NCBI GenBank assembly: GCA_030446465.1
Contig: JAUJNI010000001.1
Coordinates: forward strand, 357,859 to 421,858
DNA length: 64,000 nucleotides
From: Actinomycetota bacterium
GTDB lineage: Bacteria; Actinomycetota; CADDZG01; WHSQ01
Direction of reading: 5' to 3'
The position numbers were made by a program, and so were the translations under genes. Positions 42,305 through 51,870 of the stretch are shown here, piece by piece; position 1 is the first letter of the stretch; each line of letters starts with the position of its first letter. The notes beneath the pieces were generated by a model. It was not told where the DNA came from and ran no database searches. It worked only from the letters and a program-made list of their open reading frames with translations.

Positions 42305-43404
42305 GCCGAGCCCCTTCTGAGGAAGCGGCTGTCGCCGTCCTCGAGCCCTCCCGTGAGCCCCAGCGGCTCGATCCTCACACCGGGCTCCTCGGTGACCCTC
42401 CCGATCCGCCACGCTCGATAGCCGCTCGATCCAATCGCCCTGAGCGCGGGGTCCACGCTCTCCTGCGGGACGATTACCACGAAGCCAACCCCCATGTTGA
42501 AGACCCGGAACATCTCCGCGTCGTTGATACGGCCGGTCGCCTGGATCAGGCTGAAGATCGGGGGCGCCGGCGGCAGCTCCTCGATGGCGTAGCCGACCTC
42601 GGCCTCGAGGCGGGCGAGGTTTGCAAATCCGTCTCCGGTGATGTGCGACATCCCTCGCACCTCCACAGCGGCCGAGCGGAGCGCCTCGACGGCCCCCACG
42701 TAGATCTCGGTGGGCTCGAGCAGCTCCTCGCCGAGGGTCCGGCCAAGTGAAGGAAGCTTGTCGGACAAGCGGTGCCCGCCGGTCCCAAGCAGCACCTTGC
42801 GTGCCAGCGTCAGCCCGTTCGAGTGGATGCCCGACGAGCCGATCCCAACTAGCGCGTCGCCTGGCCTCAGCGCGTGCCCCAGGATCAGCCGGTCCGGGTG
42901 CACGGTGCCCACGCACGCCCCGACCAGATCAAAGGCTCGCTCGTCTCCGGGGGCCGAGCCGTTGGAGCCGATGATCTCGGGCAGCTGGGCGACCTCGCCG
43001 CCCGGTATCGCGATCCCAGCCTGCTTGGCCCCCTCGGCGAGCCCTCGTAGGAGTTCGTCGGTGCGACGCGGATCGAGGGCGTTGACTCCGAGGTAGTCCA
43101 CCATCGCAAGTGGACGCGCCCCGAGGCAGATCATGTCGTTGACGTTCATCGCCACGCAGTCGATGCCGATGGTGTCGTAGCGATCGAGTGCCGAGGCGAT
43201 CATCGTCTTGGAGCCCACCCCGTCGGTGCAAACGACGATGGCCAGGTCGGCGCTTACCTTGATCGCACTCGCCGGGTGCCCGAACCTGGTGATGACCTGC
43301 GCCCCTTCGAGATGGGCAAAGCTCGGCTGGAGGTGCCGCACGACCGCGGAGAGCGCGTCGGACTGCCCTGCGACGCCCGCCGCCTCGTAGCTCGCTTGCT
43401 TCAC
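42301..43404 (-). CDS. purM: Phosphoribosylformylglycinamidine cyclo-ligase
   Basis: The 367-residue ATP-dependent AIR synthetase converts FGAM to AIR in purine synthesis. Family motifs are visible in order: LVVCTDGVGSK-type sequence (here LAIVVCTDGVGSKTMIA), GIDCVAMNVNDMICLGARPL, then GGEVAQLPEI, LVGIGSSGIHSNGLTLARKV and MSHITGDGFANLAR. The length fits PurM. It is convergent with the coiled-coil membrane protein and upstream, on the same strand, of nothing obviously linked. No purF or purL is in the window. Confidence 0.93.
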   Translation of the reverse strand: MKQASYEAAGVAGQSDALSAVVRHLQPSFAHLEGAQVITRFGHPASAIKVSADLAIVVCTDGVGSKTMIASALDRYDTIGIDCVAMNVNDMICLGARPLAMVDYLGVNALDPRRTDELLRGLAEGAKQAGIAIPGGEVAQLPEIIGSNGSAPGDERAFDLVGACVGTVHPDRLILGHALRPGDALVGIGSSGIHSNGLTLARKVLLGTGGHRLSDKLPSLGRTLGEELLEPTEIYVGAVEALRSAAVEVRGMSHITGDGFANLARLEAEVGYAIEELPPAPPIFSLIQATGRINDAEMFRVFNMGVGFVVIVPQESVDPALRAIGSSGYRAWRIGRVTEEPGVRIEPLGLTGGLEDGDSRFLRRGSA

Positions 43405-43443
43405 CGAACCAGCCTACCTGCGGCCCCCCAGGGGTCCGGAAAC

Positions 43444-44712
43444 CTAATGGGCCTCCACTGCAAGCTCGGAACGCTCCCTTCGAGTCCCTCGAGGCAGCAG
43501 CCTCACGGCCAGAAACAGAACGATGGCAGCGGGGACCGCACCGACGAGGTAAGCGGCTCCGAAGCCCAGGTGCTGTGCCACCAGCCCGATCAGCGCCGGT
43601 GAGATCAGGTAGCCGAGGTCGCCCGCCATCTGGTTGACTCCCACTGCGGCCCCCGAGCCCTCCCGGGGGATGGCGTCGGCCAAAAGCCCTCCCGCAGCTG
43701 CTCCGCCCGCCGCGACCCCCGCTCCAATCGCGACCATCGTCGGGAAGTAGGCCCACGAGGCCGTGTCGATCTGTCCCATCAGGGCCGTGGCAACTGCCGT
43801 GGCCGCCAGCGAAGGAACGAGGACGGCGCGGCGCCCGTACCGATCCGACGCCCGCCCTGCGACCAGCAGGAGAATGAGGATCTCTCCCACGGCCAGCATC
43901 GTCACCGCCACACCGATCTGGTTCTCCGTGAAGCCGAGCTCGCTCTTTGCGAACAGGGGTCCGATGGTCTGGGCCGGTCCCGAGAGCGACCACCATCCGA
44001 CGAACGTGGCTCCGAGGGCGGCGATGTAGCGGCGGTCGGCCAACAGGGGCCGGGCGGCTGCGAGGGCCTGGAGCGGACTCCTCTTCTCTGTGGCTCGGAT
44101 CTCCGCTCCCCGGCGCATGGCGAACCACGCGATCACGGCTGCGACCAAGAGCCCGGTGGCGTAGAAGTAGAAGGGGGCCGCGAGGCCAAAACTGCTCGCC
44201 GCGAGTCCTCCGAGGAACGGCCCAAGCGCAATGCCGACGAGGAACGATGATCGGAACTGACCGGTTGCCCGTCCCATGGCCGCCGGCTCGACGATGCGAA
44301 GGATCCGGTTCATGAGCCCCGCCATGAACAGCGCGGAGCCGGCTCCACCGACGCCCCGTGCCACGACGAACTGCCCAAAGGTCTCGGCGAATCCGGCCGC
44401 ATAGGCGGAGGCCGACACGATCAGGAGGCCGGCGATGGTGCAGGTCCGCTCGCCGAAGCGGTCGACCACCAGGCCCCCCACCAGACCGAAGCCGAAACGA
44501 GTCAGGCCGAAGGTGAGCTGCACCAGCCCGATGGCCGCCAGGCTCACGCCGAACGACTCTGCATAGAGGGCGAGGACCGGGACCACCATCCCGAAGCCCA
44601 AGGCGACGGTGATGGAGATCGCCAGCAGCTTGACGAACTCCGGCTGTTTCAGGGGCGACGGCGCCTCGTCCGGCTCGAGGTCCGTTGCAGTCGCTGCGGG
44701 TGAGTCGCTCAC
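43444..44712 (-). CDS. MFS transporter
   Basis: The 422-residue protein has twelve predicted transmembrane helices. FGLVGGLVVDRFGERTCTIA carries the major-facilitator loop motif between helices two and three (G-x-x-x-D-R-x-G-x-R/K) and LLVAGRASDRYGRRAVLVPS repeats it in the second half. It resembles drug-resistance or small-solute exporters, but the substrate is not predictable. It follows the epimerase gene by 16 bp on the same strand, so it may be transcribed with it. It lies 39 bp before purM. Confidence 0.85.
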   Translation of the reverse strand: MSDSPAATATDLEPDEAPSPLKQPEFVKLLAISITVALGFGMVVPVLALYAESFGVSLAAIGLVQLTFGLTRFGFGLVGGLVVDRFGERTCTIAGLLIVSASAYAAGFAETFGQFVVARGVGGAGSALFMAGLMNRILRIVEPAAMGRATGQFRSSFLVGIALGPFLGGLAASSFGLAAPFYFYATGLLVAAVIAWFAMRRGAEIRATEKRSPLQALAAARPLLADRRYIAALGATFVGWWSLSGPAQTIGPLFAKSELGFTENQIGVAVTMLAVGEILILLLVAGRASDRYGRRAVLVPSLAATAVATALMGQIDTASWAYFPTMVAIGAGVAAGGAAAGGLLADAIPREGSGAAVGVNQMAGDLGYLISPALIGLVAQHLGFGAAYLVGAVPAAIVLFLAVRLLPRGTRRERSELAVEAH

Positions 44713-44728
44713 TCCTGGGCGGCCGGGC

Positions 44729-45142
44729 TCACGCTCGAGCCGACGGCCGCTGGATCAGCTCGACGAGCAGCCCGTGATTCGAGCTCGGGTGAACGAACGC
44801 GACCAGGTGACCCCGGCCCCCGAGCCGCGGTTGGTGATCGATCAGCTTCACTCCTTTGGATTCCAGTTCCTCGAGCGTGCTGCCGAGGTCGTCGACCTCG
44901 TAGGCGATGTGGTGGAGACCCTCGCCGCGGCGAGCCAGAAACCTCGAGACGGTCGTGTCCGGGCCCGTTGGTCCGAGTAGCTGCAGGAAGGAATCCCCGA
45001 GCGGGAGCATTGCCTCCTCGACGCCCTGGTCCTCGACCACCTCGCGGTGGGAGACCTCGAGGCCCCAGACCGCGCGGTAATGAGAGATGGCCGCATCCAT
45101 ATCGGCTACGGCGAGCGCAACGTGCTCGATCTTGTCCAGCAT
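44729..45142 (-). CDS. mce: Methylmalonyl-CoA (ethylmalonyl-CoA) epimerase
   Basis: The 137-residue VOC-fold protein starts LDKIEHVALAVADMDAAISH and has the metal-binding His and Glu in the family positions: IEHVAL early, GEGLHHIAYEVDDL in the middle, and HGLLVELIQ at the end. Family members interconvert (2S)- and (2R)-methylmalonyl-CoA; the same enzyme often epimerises ethylmalonyl-CoA in the ethylmalonyl-CoA pathway. Both substrates are plausible here because carboxylase, mutase and crotonyl-CoA carboxylase/reductase genes are close by. It overlaps no gene but is followed at 16 bp by an MFS transporter. Confidence 0.88.
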   Translation of the reverse strand: MLDKIEHVALAVADMDAAISHYRAVWGLEVSHREVVEDQGVEEAMLPLGDSFLQLLGPTGPDTTVSRFLARRGEGLHHIAYEVDDLGSTLEELESKGVKLIDHQPRLGGRGHLVAFVHPSSNHGLLVELIQRPSARA

Positions 45143-45182
45143 CAGGCCAGCATGGTAGTGGAGACAACGTTGCTATCAGTGG

Positions 45183-46022
45183 TCAGGCAGCGAGTCTCTC
45201 CGCACGCTCGAGCGCCTCCCGCACCGGTGGCGGGGCGGGCAACAACAGCTTCGCCGCTCGAAGAAAGGCGTAGGTCGCCGCTCTTACCGCCGGGGTCGCA
45301 GGTGCCACCCACGGGAACCCGTAAAGCCCTCGAACCTTGTCGGGCAGGACGGCGACGGCTCCCGCGGCCGCCACGCTCCATAGCGGGCGAAGCGTCAGAG
45401 GCATCGGCGGAGCAAGGACGTAGCGGACGCCCTCGCGGGCCGCCGCGGTGAGCGCGAGGCCATCGAAGCTTCTCAGGTAGTCCCTCAGGTCGCCCACGGT
45501 GTGAGGCACCTCCTCGGCCGAAAGCCCCACGAGCTCGGCATGACGCACCATCTCCGCCACGTAGCGGTCCGCGTCTCGGTCGTTGATCGATCCTGCGTAG
45601 ACGCGATAGCTCTTCAGGAAAGAGTGAACTTCGACGTTGTGGACCCACAGCAGCAGGTCGGGATCATCGGCTCTGTAGGCGCGTCCCGTAACGGGATCCA
45701 CTCCTTTGATCGATCTGTGAATAGTGCGAAGCCGCGCTCCAGCAGCGCGCGCACTTGCGGTGTCCCCGAAGGTCGTCACCGACAGGTATTCGGAGGTCCG
45801 CATGAGCCGGCTCCACGGATCCTCGCGGTAGTTGCTGTGTTGTTCCACCGCCGCCATGGCGACCGGATGGAGGGCCTGGATCAACAACGCACGCAGGCCA
45901 CCCACCAGGGACGCAGGGTCGGCATGGACGCGCCACACCATGGAGCCTGGCCCGAAGAGACCGAGATCGGTCATGACCCGCTGGGGGCTGGAACGCTGAC
46001 TTCTGAAACGATCGAGCTTCAT
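45183..46022 (-). CDS. Oxygenase MpaB-family protein (DUF2236)
   Basis: The 279-residue protein has the DUF2236 hallmark: SMVWRVHADPASLVGGLRAL, then ALLIQALHPVAMAAVEQHSN, and later LLLWVHNVEVHSFL. The conserved His and Arg residues in these blocks bind a b-type heme in characterised members such as rubber oxygenase Lcp (distant) and MpaB. No signal peptide is evident. The function in this organism is unknown. It is divergent from the thiolase gene and shares a short promoter gap (about 60 bp) with it. Confidence 0.85.
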   Translation of the reverse strand: MKLDRFRSQRSSPQRVMTDLGLFGPGSMVWRVHADPASLVGGLRALLIQALHPVAMAAVEQHSNYREDPWSRLMRTSEYLSVTTFGDTASARAAGARLRTIHRSIKGVDPVTGRAYRADDPDLLLWVHNVEVHSFLKSYRVYAGSINDRDADRYVAEMVRHAELVGLSAEEVPHTVGDLRDYLRSFDGLALTAAAREGVRYVLAPPMPLTLRPLWSVAAAGAVAVLPDKVRGLYGFPWVAPATPAVRAATYAFLRAAKLLLPAPPPVREALERAERLAA

Positions 46023-46081
46023 GGTGGCAAACTGTAGCTCGACCTATCTTCTTCGGTAGTTGCTTGAAAGGAGCGTGTGTC

Positions 46082-47278
46082 ATGACTCGCTCGGTAATCG
46101 TTTCCGGCGCTCGTACGGCCATCGGCAAGTTCGGCGGCGCCATCGCTCACGTTCCGGCCGTAGATCTGGGGGCCCGCGCCATAGAGGGCGCGTTGCAGCG
46201 CGCCGGCATCACAGGCGATCAGGTCGATTACGTGATCATGGGGCAGGTGCTGCAGGCGGGAACCGGCCAGATCACCGCTCGCCAGGCCGCGGTGCAGGCC
46301 GGCATTCCCAAAAGCGTGCCTGCGATCACGATCAACAAGGTCTGCCTGTCATCGCTCAACGCAATTGCCCTGGCCGACCAGATGATCAGGGCCGGAGAGG
46401 TCTCGGTCGTCGTGGCGGGAGGCATGGAGTCGATGGACCAGGCCCCCTATCTGCTTCCCAAGGCGCGGCAGGGCTACCGCATGGGGGACGGGAAGCTCGT
46501 GGACTCGATGATCTACGACGGCCTCTGGGATGCCTTCAACCACAGGCACATGGGGGACCAGTCCGACGACGTCAACAAGGAATTCGACATCTCGCGCGAG
46601 GAGCAAGACGAGTGGGCGGCCCGCTCCCACCAGCGCGCCCAAAAGGCCGCGGAGGAGGGCGGCTTCAAAGACGAGATCGTTCCCTTCGAGGTGCCCCAGA
46701 AGAAGGGCGACCCGGTTGTTTTCGACACCGATGAGGGCATTCGGGCGAACACGACGGCTGAGTCACTCGGCAAGCTGAAGCCGGTGTTCCAGAAGGACGG
46801 CACCATCACCGCAGGCAACGCATCGCAGGTGTCGAACGGCGCGGCTGCTGTCGTCGTGATGAGCCAGCAGCGTGCCGAGGAGCTCGGCCTCGTTGCCATG
46901 GCCGAGATCGTGGCCCACGGCATGTCCGCGGAAGAGCCCCCCTACCTCCATAGAGTTCCGGCAACCGCTCTTCAAGCGGCGCTCAAGAAGGCCGGCATGT
47001 CGCCCAATGACCTCGACCTCATCGAGCTAAACGAGGCCTTCGCCGGTGTTGCCGTTCACGCAACCCGCATGTTGTTCAACGGCGACCGCAGCGCCGAGGA
47101 AAAGGTCAACCTGAGTGGGGGCGCCGTGGCGCTCGGTCACCCCATCGGCGCCACGGGGGCTCGCCTCGTCGTGTCACTGATGTACGCCCTCAAGCGAAGA
47201 GGAGGAGGCATGGGGGCCGCGACGTTGTGCGGTGGCGGAGGCCAGGGCGACGCGCTGATCCTCGAGGTCCGCGGCTAG
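46082..47278 (+). CDS. Acetyl-CoA acetyltransferase (thiolase)
   Basis: ATG 46082 with AAAGGAG nine bases upstream gives 398 residues. The nucleophilic Cys88 is in TINKVCLSSLNAIALADQMI. GGMESMDQAPYLL, LNEAFAGVAVHATRM and GGAVALGHPIGATGARLV give the His general base, and CGGGGQGDALI the second Cys. It condenses two acetyl-CoA to acetoacetyl-CoA or runs the reverse, and would be the first step of the ethylmalonyl-CoA or polyhydroxybutyrate route. A strong hairpin follows the stop. Confidence 0.92.
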   Translation: MTRSVIVSGARTAIGKFGGAIAHVPAVDLGARAIEGALQRAGITGDQVDYVIMGQVLQAGTGQITARQAAVQAGIPKSVPAITINKVCLSSLNAIALADQMIRAGEVSVVVAGGMESMDQAPYLLPKARQGYRMGDGKLVDSMIYDGLWDAFNHRHMGDQSDDVNKEFDISREEQDEWAARSHQRAQKAAEEGGFKDEIVPFEVPQKKGDPVVFDTDEGIRANTTAESLGKLKPVFQKDGTITAGNASQVSNGAAAVVVMSQQRAEELGLVAMAEIVAHGMSAEEPPYLHRVPATALQAALKKAGMSPNDLDLIELNEAFAGVAVHATRMLFNGDRSAEEKVNLSGGAVALGHPIGATGARLVVSLMYALKRRGGGMGAATLCGGGGQGDALILEVRG

Positions 47279-47289
47279 TCCCACGCGAG

Positions 47290-47320
47290 CCCGCAGCACG
47301 GTGGTATTCCGTGCTGCGGG
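47290..47320. terminator. Bidirectional hairpin after thiolase gene
   Basis: A perfect 12-bp stem (CCCGCAGCACGG with CCGTGCTGCGGG) and a 7-base loop lie 11 bp after the thiolase stop and 29 bp before the stop of the convergent secreted-protein gene. There is no T run, but position and strength support termination in both directions. Confidence 0.75.
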
Positions 47321-47349
47321 ATGCCGACTTAGCGGAGCAACAGGGCCGC

Positions 47350-47904
47350 CTAGGGGCAGGAGATCGTGGGGTTCCACTCCTCGAACATGCCTGTCGGGTT
47401 CGGCTGCCACACCCACGCATGCAGGTCGTAGTGCACGGGCATTCCGGGACCGTGTCCCGGCATCGGCCCGTCAAAGCCGCTGCCGAACAACACAGGACGG
47501 TCGGCGTCGGTCGCGAGATCCTGATCGGCGTCCGGGACCATGTATTCGACTGCTACCAAGCGCAGGTCGCCGTTTCTCTTGGGAAGGTAGACGAGAACCT
47601 CGGGCTGCTCGATGTCGAGGGTTCCGTCGATCAGCGAAGGCTTGACGTAGTGCACCCCCATCGTTCCCTGCGGTGATGAGACACACTCGACCGTCGAGAT
47701 ATAGCCGGCGGCCTCTGCCTTGCGCACGTCGTGATACCGGGCGGTCGCTCGCCTTGCCTTGGCGAGTTGCTTGTTGGTGTCGGGGTCGGTGGTCCCGCGA
47801 GCCGCCGCGGTGGTCGCGGCGAACAGCGCGCTGGCGGCGAGCACCAGTGCCACGCTGACACCGGCGCGCCGCACGGCTCGTCGGTTGGATCGATAGAAGT
47901 TCAT
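47350..47904 (-). CDS. Secreted protein of unknown function
   Basis: ATG 47904 follows AAAGGAG eight bases upstream. The 184-residue protein has a twin-Arg-containing N-terminus (NRRAVRRAG) and a hydrophobic core ending near AATTAAARG, so it is exported. The mature part has an Ala/Arg-rich helix (KQLAKARRATARYHDVRKAE), then AAGYISTVECVSSPQGTMGV, VEYMVPDADQD and HYDLHAWVWQPNPTG, ending in a second Cys that could pair with the first. The pattern recalls a family of actinobacterial secreted proteins with no known role; I cannot name it. It may share a transcript with the RTX-like gene upstream. Confidence 0.7.
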   Translation of the reverse strand: MNFYRSNRRAVRRAGVSVALVLAASALFAATTAAARGTTDPDTNKQLAKARRATARYHDVRKAEAAGYISTVECVSSPQGTMGVHYVKPSLIDGTLDIEQPEVLVYLPKRNGDLRLVAVEYMVPDADQDLATDADRPVLFGSGFDGPMPGHGPGMPVHYDLHAWVWQPNPTGMFEEWNPTISCP

Positions 47905-47999
47905 GTTCCGGCTCCTTTTCCTAGTTCGGCCACGACTGGTGGATGTCCGCTCCATCACGAGGAAGGCGCGGTTTGTTGCTTTCCGACACGCTCGAGCAT

Positions 48000-48496
48000 C
48001 TACTCGCAGTTGCGCTCGGCTTGGTCGATGCCGAGCCCCGAGTCGCAGTAGTCGATCCCTGGGCCACCGTCGAGACGGTCGTCGCCTCGACCACCTAGGA
48101 GCGCGTCCGCGCCGTAGCCGCCGTGCAGGTTGTCGTCGGTGCGACCGCCGCCGAGCAGGTCGGTGCCGATGTTGCCGAACAGCGAGTCGTTGCCCCGCTC
48201 CCCGCGCAGCTCGTCGTTGCCGCCGCCTCCGCACACCACGTCGTCGCCTCCAAGTCCCTTGATGACGTCGTTGCCGCCGCGGCCCACGATCACATCGCGC
48301 TGGCCCGTCCCGGTGATCTCGTTGTCACCGGAGTCGCCCACGATGGTGGCGAGCGCTCCGTCACATTTCGCAGCCGGCGCCGCCGAGAGGGGGCCGGCGG
48401 CGCTAACTCCGAGCGCGAGCGCCGCTACCAACGCGAGGCTTAGCCGACGGGGGCGAGAAGCTTGCGCTGCCCCCTGAATGGATGTCTGTCGGTCAC
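48000..48496 (-). CDS. Secreted RTX-like calcium-binding repeat protein, probable frameshift in signal region
   Basis: Repeats of the GGxGxDxxx type run through the mature part: GRGGNDVIKGLGGDDVVCGG, GGGNDELRGERGNDSLFGN, GGYGADALLGGRGDDRLDGG. These form parallel beta-roll calcium sites. GTG 48496 has an excellent GGAGGG ribosome-binding site seven bases upstream and starts TDRHPFRGQRKLLAPVG, then meets a stop. The repeat frame, one base off, continues RRLSLALVAALALGVSA, the expected rest of the signal peptide. One base missing in a run of five C at about 48450 would join them. A TTG at 48431 in the repeat frame lacks a ribosome-binding site. Cys residues near both ends may cross-link the roll. 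Confidence 0.65.
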
Positions 48497-48570
48497 TTCA
48501 ATTCCCTCCTTGGCTTCGATTCGACAGTTGCTCAGCGGATCTATCGGTCCGAGCGGAAGCTGGCCGGCGG

Positions 48571-49161
48571 TCACCGGATCGCGTCGACCCTGATGGCCGT
48601 GATGACGGCCTGCGTCGCATAGACACTTTCGTCGCCGTCGTCGTCGTGGGCGCACTTAACTTCGATGTCGCCGCCGAAGTTGCTCACCGTCGCCTGCAAC
48701 GGGAACGTCTCGCTCTCTGCTGGGTCGCCGCCGACGTCGGGGCTGTTGAGGATCTCGTCAGCCCGATCTAGTGTGGTCCCGCCCGCCTCCAGCCGGCACT
48801 CGGCACGGGGGTCCTCTGTGAAGACGTCAGCCTTAACCTGCACCTTGGCGTTGATGACGTAGCTGCCGAGCGGCACCGTCTTCGAGACGATCGTGTAGGT
48901 CTGGCCCCCCAGCATCTCGACGAAACCGCCCCGCTCGGAGAAGGCGGTGGTCAGGCCCACGGTCCCGGGCGGTCCCGGGGGCCCGGGCGGCCCCTGCTCG
49001 CCCTGGGGTCCCTGCTCACCTTGCTCTCCCTGAGGGCCCTGCTCACCCTGCGGTCCCTGCTCACCCTGGGGGCCTTGCGCTCCGGTGTCGCCCTTGGGGC
49101 CCTTCTGGTTGATGACGAGGTGCTGGTCCCGCGCCCGGCACGCCCCTGGGTTGACCTCGGT
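48571..49161 (-). pseudogene. Collagen-like repeat protein, 5' end lost
   Basis: The C-terminal 130 residues (to the stop at 48571) form a compact beta-rich domain beginning [19 protein letters not shown]. Upstream in the same frame are about twelve Gly-X-Y triplets, [18 protein letters not shown] and [10 protein letters not shown], preceded by [18 protein letters not shown]. That matches the usual short domain before collagen-like regions in secreted actinobacterial proteins. No start codon or signal peptide precedes it; at about 49160 the sequence turns into the head of an unrelated gene on the other strand. GTG 48960 could initiate the C-terminal part alone, but without the repeats. Confidence 0.6.
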
Positions 49162-49185
49162 CCCCGAACCCCCCCTGTCACCGAG

Positions 49186-51348
49186 ATGCTGGCCCAGGTC
49201 GCCCGGGAGTCAGTGACACGTCGCCTGGCGCTCGGCCGCCTGAGCGAGGCTGACGTCGGCAAGTACGTCGAACTCACCGCGTCCGAGATCGCGTTCCCAC
49301 AGCTAATCACGGCGCTGGACGAGCACGCAGAAGGCAACCCGCTCTTCGTCGGCGAGATGGTGCGCTTGCTCTGCGTCGAGGGCGTTCGGTCCGAGTCGAT
49401 CTCCGAGCTACGGCTGGCCATCCCCGACAGCGTCCGCGACGTCATCGCTCGCCGGCTAACTCACCTGTCAGAAGAGTGCAACCGGGTGCTCGTGATCGCG
49501 TCCGTGATCGGCCGCGAGTTCCGACTCGACGCGCTCGCTCGCACGGCCGGCGTCACAGAGGACCAGGTCCTCGAAACGCTGGACGAGGCAATGGCCGCAC
49601 GCGTTGTGTCCGAAGTCCCCAGGTCGCCGGGTCGCCTTCGCTTCGCGCACGTCCTCATTGCCGACACGCTCTACGAGGGGCTCACCGCGGCGCGGCGCGT
49701 CCGGCTGCACCGGCTGGCGATCGAGGCGCTCGAGACCCTTTACGGCGAGCACCCGGGACCGTATCTCGCCAAACTCGCGTGCCACTCCATCAACGCAGGG
49801 GATTTCGCCAGGGGAGTCGACTACGCACGGCGGGCGGGAGACCGCGCCCTGGAGCTCCTCGGATACGAGGAGACCGCGCGTCTGTACGAGATGGCGCTCG
49901 AGGCGCTAGACCACGCCGGCGTACCGGACGAGCCAACGCGTTGCGAGCTCCTCCTGTCGCTCGGTGAAGCAGAGGCCCGGGCGGGGCACAGCGTCGCTGC
50001 AAAGGAGGCGTTCCTCGGGGCCAGCGGCGTCGCCCGTCGCCTTGGCCTGCGATGCGAGCTTGCCCGCGCGGCGGAGGGTTACGGCGGGCGAATGGTCTGG
50101 GCCCGGGCCGGGGACGATGATCGGCTCGTGCCGCTGCTCGAGGAGGGGCTGGAGGGGCTAGGTGAGGGCAACGACGAGCTTCGGGCCAGGCTCTTGGCCC
50201 GTTTGGCGGGAGCGCTGCGCGACGAGCGGTCGAGGGATCGTCGTGACCAACTGAGCAGGGAGGCGGTCGAGCTCGCCCGCCGGAGCGGTAACCCCGCGGC
50301 GCTTGCGTACGCTCTCGACGGCCGTGCAGCAGCCATCGTCGGTCCCGACACCGTCGCGGAAGGCCTCGCACTCGGCAGCGAACTGTGCGACGTGGCCCGG
50401 CGGACCGGAGACGCAGAGCGGGTCGTCTCCGGGCACATGTGGCGCATCATCCCGATGCTCCAGCTTGGAGACATCCACGGGGCCGAGGTCGCTCTCTCGT
50501 CGGCGAGCCGGATCGCCCACGAGCTGAGACAGCCGGCCCCCTTGTGGGAGGTCTATGGCGCGCAGGCGATGCTCGCGTTGGCGTCTGGCAAGTTCCCTGA
50601 GGCCGAGGAGCTCGCCGGCCGCGCGTTCGCGCTCGGAGAGCCGGCGCAACCGGAGGCGGCGATCCCCGTCCACCGGCTCCAACGGTACACGCTCTGCGAC
50701 TTCCGAGGGAGCCTCGAGGACGTCCTGCCGTCGATCGGCGATCTGGTGGCCGAGTATCCGGCCCGGCCCGCCTTCCGTTGCGCGCTCGCTCATTTGCAGG
50801 CACGGCTGGGGCGGCTGTCGGAGGCCACGCGAACGCTCGACGAGCTGGCCAGAGACGAATTCTCGGCCCTGCCCTTCGATCAAGAGTGGCTCTACGGGAT
50901 GAGCCTGCTCGCCGAGACCGCAGGTCTCCTGAGCGATGCCGATTCGGCCGCCCTTCTATACGACTTGCTGGTTCCCTGGGCGGAGTTCAACGTCGTGGAC
51001 GTCGCCGAGGGGATGAGAGGGTCGGTCGCCCGCTACCTCGGGATCGCTGCGACCACGACGAAACGCTGGGACGAGGCCGAGTTGCACTTCGAGGACGCTC
51101 TCTCGATGAATGCGGGGATGGGCGCTCGCCCCTGGCTCGCCCACACCCAGGCCGACTATGCACGGATGCTGCTCGCCCGCGACGGTCCCGGTGATCGCGG
51201 GCGCGCTCACCAACTCCTCGACGCGGCGGTCGCAACCTACCGCCAGCTCGGCATGGGCGGCTACCTAGCGGAGGCCTCGGCGCTCGCCAAGGGGGCCGGG
51301 CGGGCCGCAACCCTTTCACCTAGCGCCGGTGTCCGAGCTGTCAGGTAG
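49186..51348 (+). CDS. 5'-truncated STAND/LuxR-type regulator (AAA lid plus TPR-like repeats)
   Basis: Homology to large STAND ATPase regulators, of the kind fused to adenylate cyclase or LuxR domains, begins abruptly near 49168 with [20 protein letters not shown] and ARSENL-type positions [18 protein letters not shown] and [17 protein letters not shown]. The P-loop, Walker B and any N-terminal catalytic or DNA-binding domain are missing. The remaining 700 residues are Ala/Leu/Glu-rich helical repeats of the TPR type (for example [20 protein letters not shown]). No helix-turn-helix is seen at the C-terminus. ATG 49186 is the first plausible start. The upstream part of this frame is antisense to the collagen-like repeats and is not real. 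Confidence 0.6.
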   Translation: MLAQVARESVTRRLALGRLSEADVGKYVELTASEIAFPQLITALDEHAEGNPLFVGEMVRLLCVEGVRSESISELRLAIPDSVRDVIARRLTHLSEECNRVLVIASVIGREFRLDALARTAGVTEDQVLETLDEAMAARVVSEVPRSPGRLRFAHVLIADTLYEGLTAARRVRLHRLAIEALETLYGEHPGPYLAKLACHSINAGDFARGVDYARRAGDRALELLGYEETARLYEMALEALDHAGVPDEPTRCELLLSLGEAEARAGHSVAAKEAFLGASGVARRLGLRCELARAAEGYGGRMVWARAGDDDRLVPLLEEGLEGLGEGNDELRARLLARLAGALRDERSRDRRDQLSREAVELARRSGNPAALAYALDGRAAAIVGPDTVAEGLALGSELCDVARRTGDAERVVSGHMWRIIPMLQLGDIHGAEVALSSASRIAHELRQPAPLWEVYGAQAMLALASGKFPEAEELAGRAFALGEPAQPEAAIPVHRLQRYTLCDFRGSLEDVLPSIGDLVAEYPARPAFRCALAHLQARLGRLSEATRTLDELARDEFSALPFDQEWLYGMSLLAETAGLLSDADSAALLYDLLVPWAEFNVVDVAEGMRGSVARYLGIAATTTKRWDEAELHFEDALSMNAGMGARPWLAHTQADYARMLLARDGPGDRGRAHQLLDAAVATYRQLGMGGYLAEASALAKGAGRAATLSPSAGVRAVR

Positions 51349-51751
51349 CTCGACCGCCGAACCGACCCCGGTCCTCCTGCGCGGGCGCGATTGATCCGAT
51401 CCGACGATCGGGCGGCGCACCTTGTGCCTGGTTGAGGAAGTAGGCCGCGAGCAGGCTCAAGAGGAGGAGGATTGCGATGGCGCCATAAAGCCAGGGCCTT
51501 GTCCGTCGCAAGAGCCAGATGACGAAGGGTCCAGCTGCACCCACGACTCCGGCCAACAAGGAAAAGAGCGCTGCATCCCTGAAGTTCCCACCCGTAGGTG
51601 GATCTCCAAAGAGCGTTGCCGTGGCGAGCGGTATCGGCAGGAGCATGGCTACGGCCGCGGTGGCCGTCGCGGCCAGCCACACGATGGCTATCCCGACCCG
51701 CGCCGGCGTCCACTTGGTCCACCGGAACCATCCGTCCTCCCGCTGGTCCAT
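51341..51751 (-). CDS. Membrane protein of unknown function
   Basis: ATG 51751 gives 136 residues with a Trp-rich start (DGWFRWTKW). Four hydrophobic stretches follow: about residues 18-38, 55-75, 78-85 and 91-107, the third short, then a polar Arg-rich tail. The frame opens far upstream, but that part is antisense to the crotonyl-CoA gene end and the intergenic sequence. Its tail overlaps the STAND-regulator stop by 8 bp (convergent). No family recognised, and no ribosome-binding site is clear. Confidence 0.5.
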   Translation of the reverse strand: MDQREDGWFRWTKWTPARVGIAIVWLAATATAAVAMLLPIPLATATLFGDPPTGGNFRDAALFSLLAGVVGAAGPFVIWLLRRTRPWLYGAIAILLLLSLLAAYFLNQAQGAPPDRRIGSIAPAQEDRGRFGGRAT

Positions 51752-51870
51752 TCCGGAATTGTGACTTACCGAGTGCATGCGGGAGCGGAGGCGGCGGCGT
51801 GCCCGAGCGGAGCGCTGACAAAACGGTTTGCCGGAGCGAGGGTATGTCGCCGCCGGAGCTGTTCTGCCCT

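Noticed and set aside
49021-49167. N-terminal extension of the STAND regulator
   Set aside because: It is the reverse complement of Gly-X-Y collagen repeats, giving a false Leu/Ser/Thr-rich peptide.
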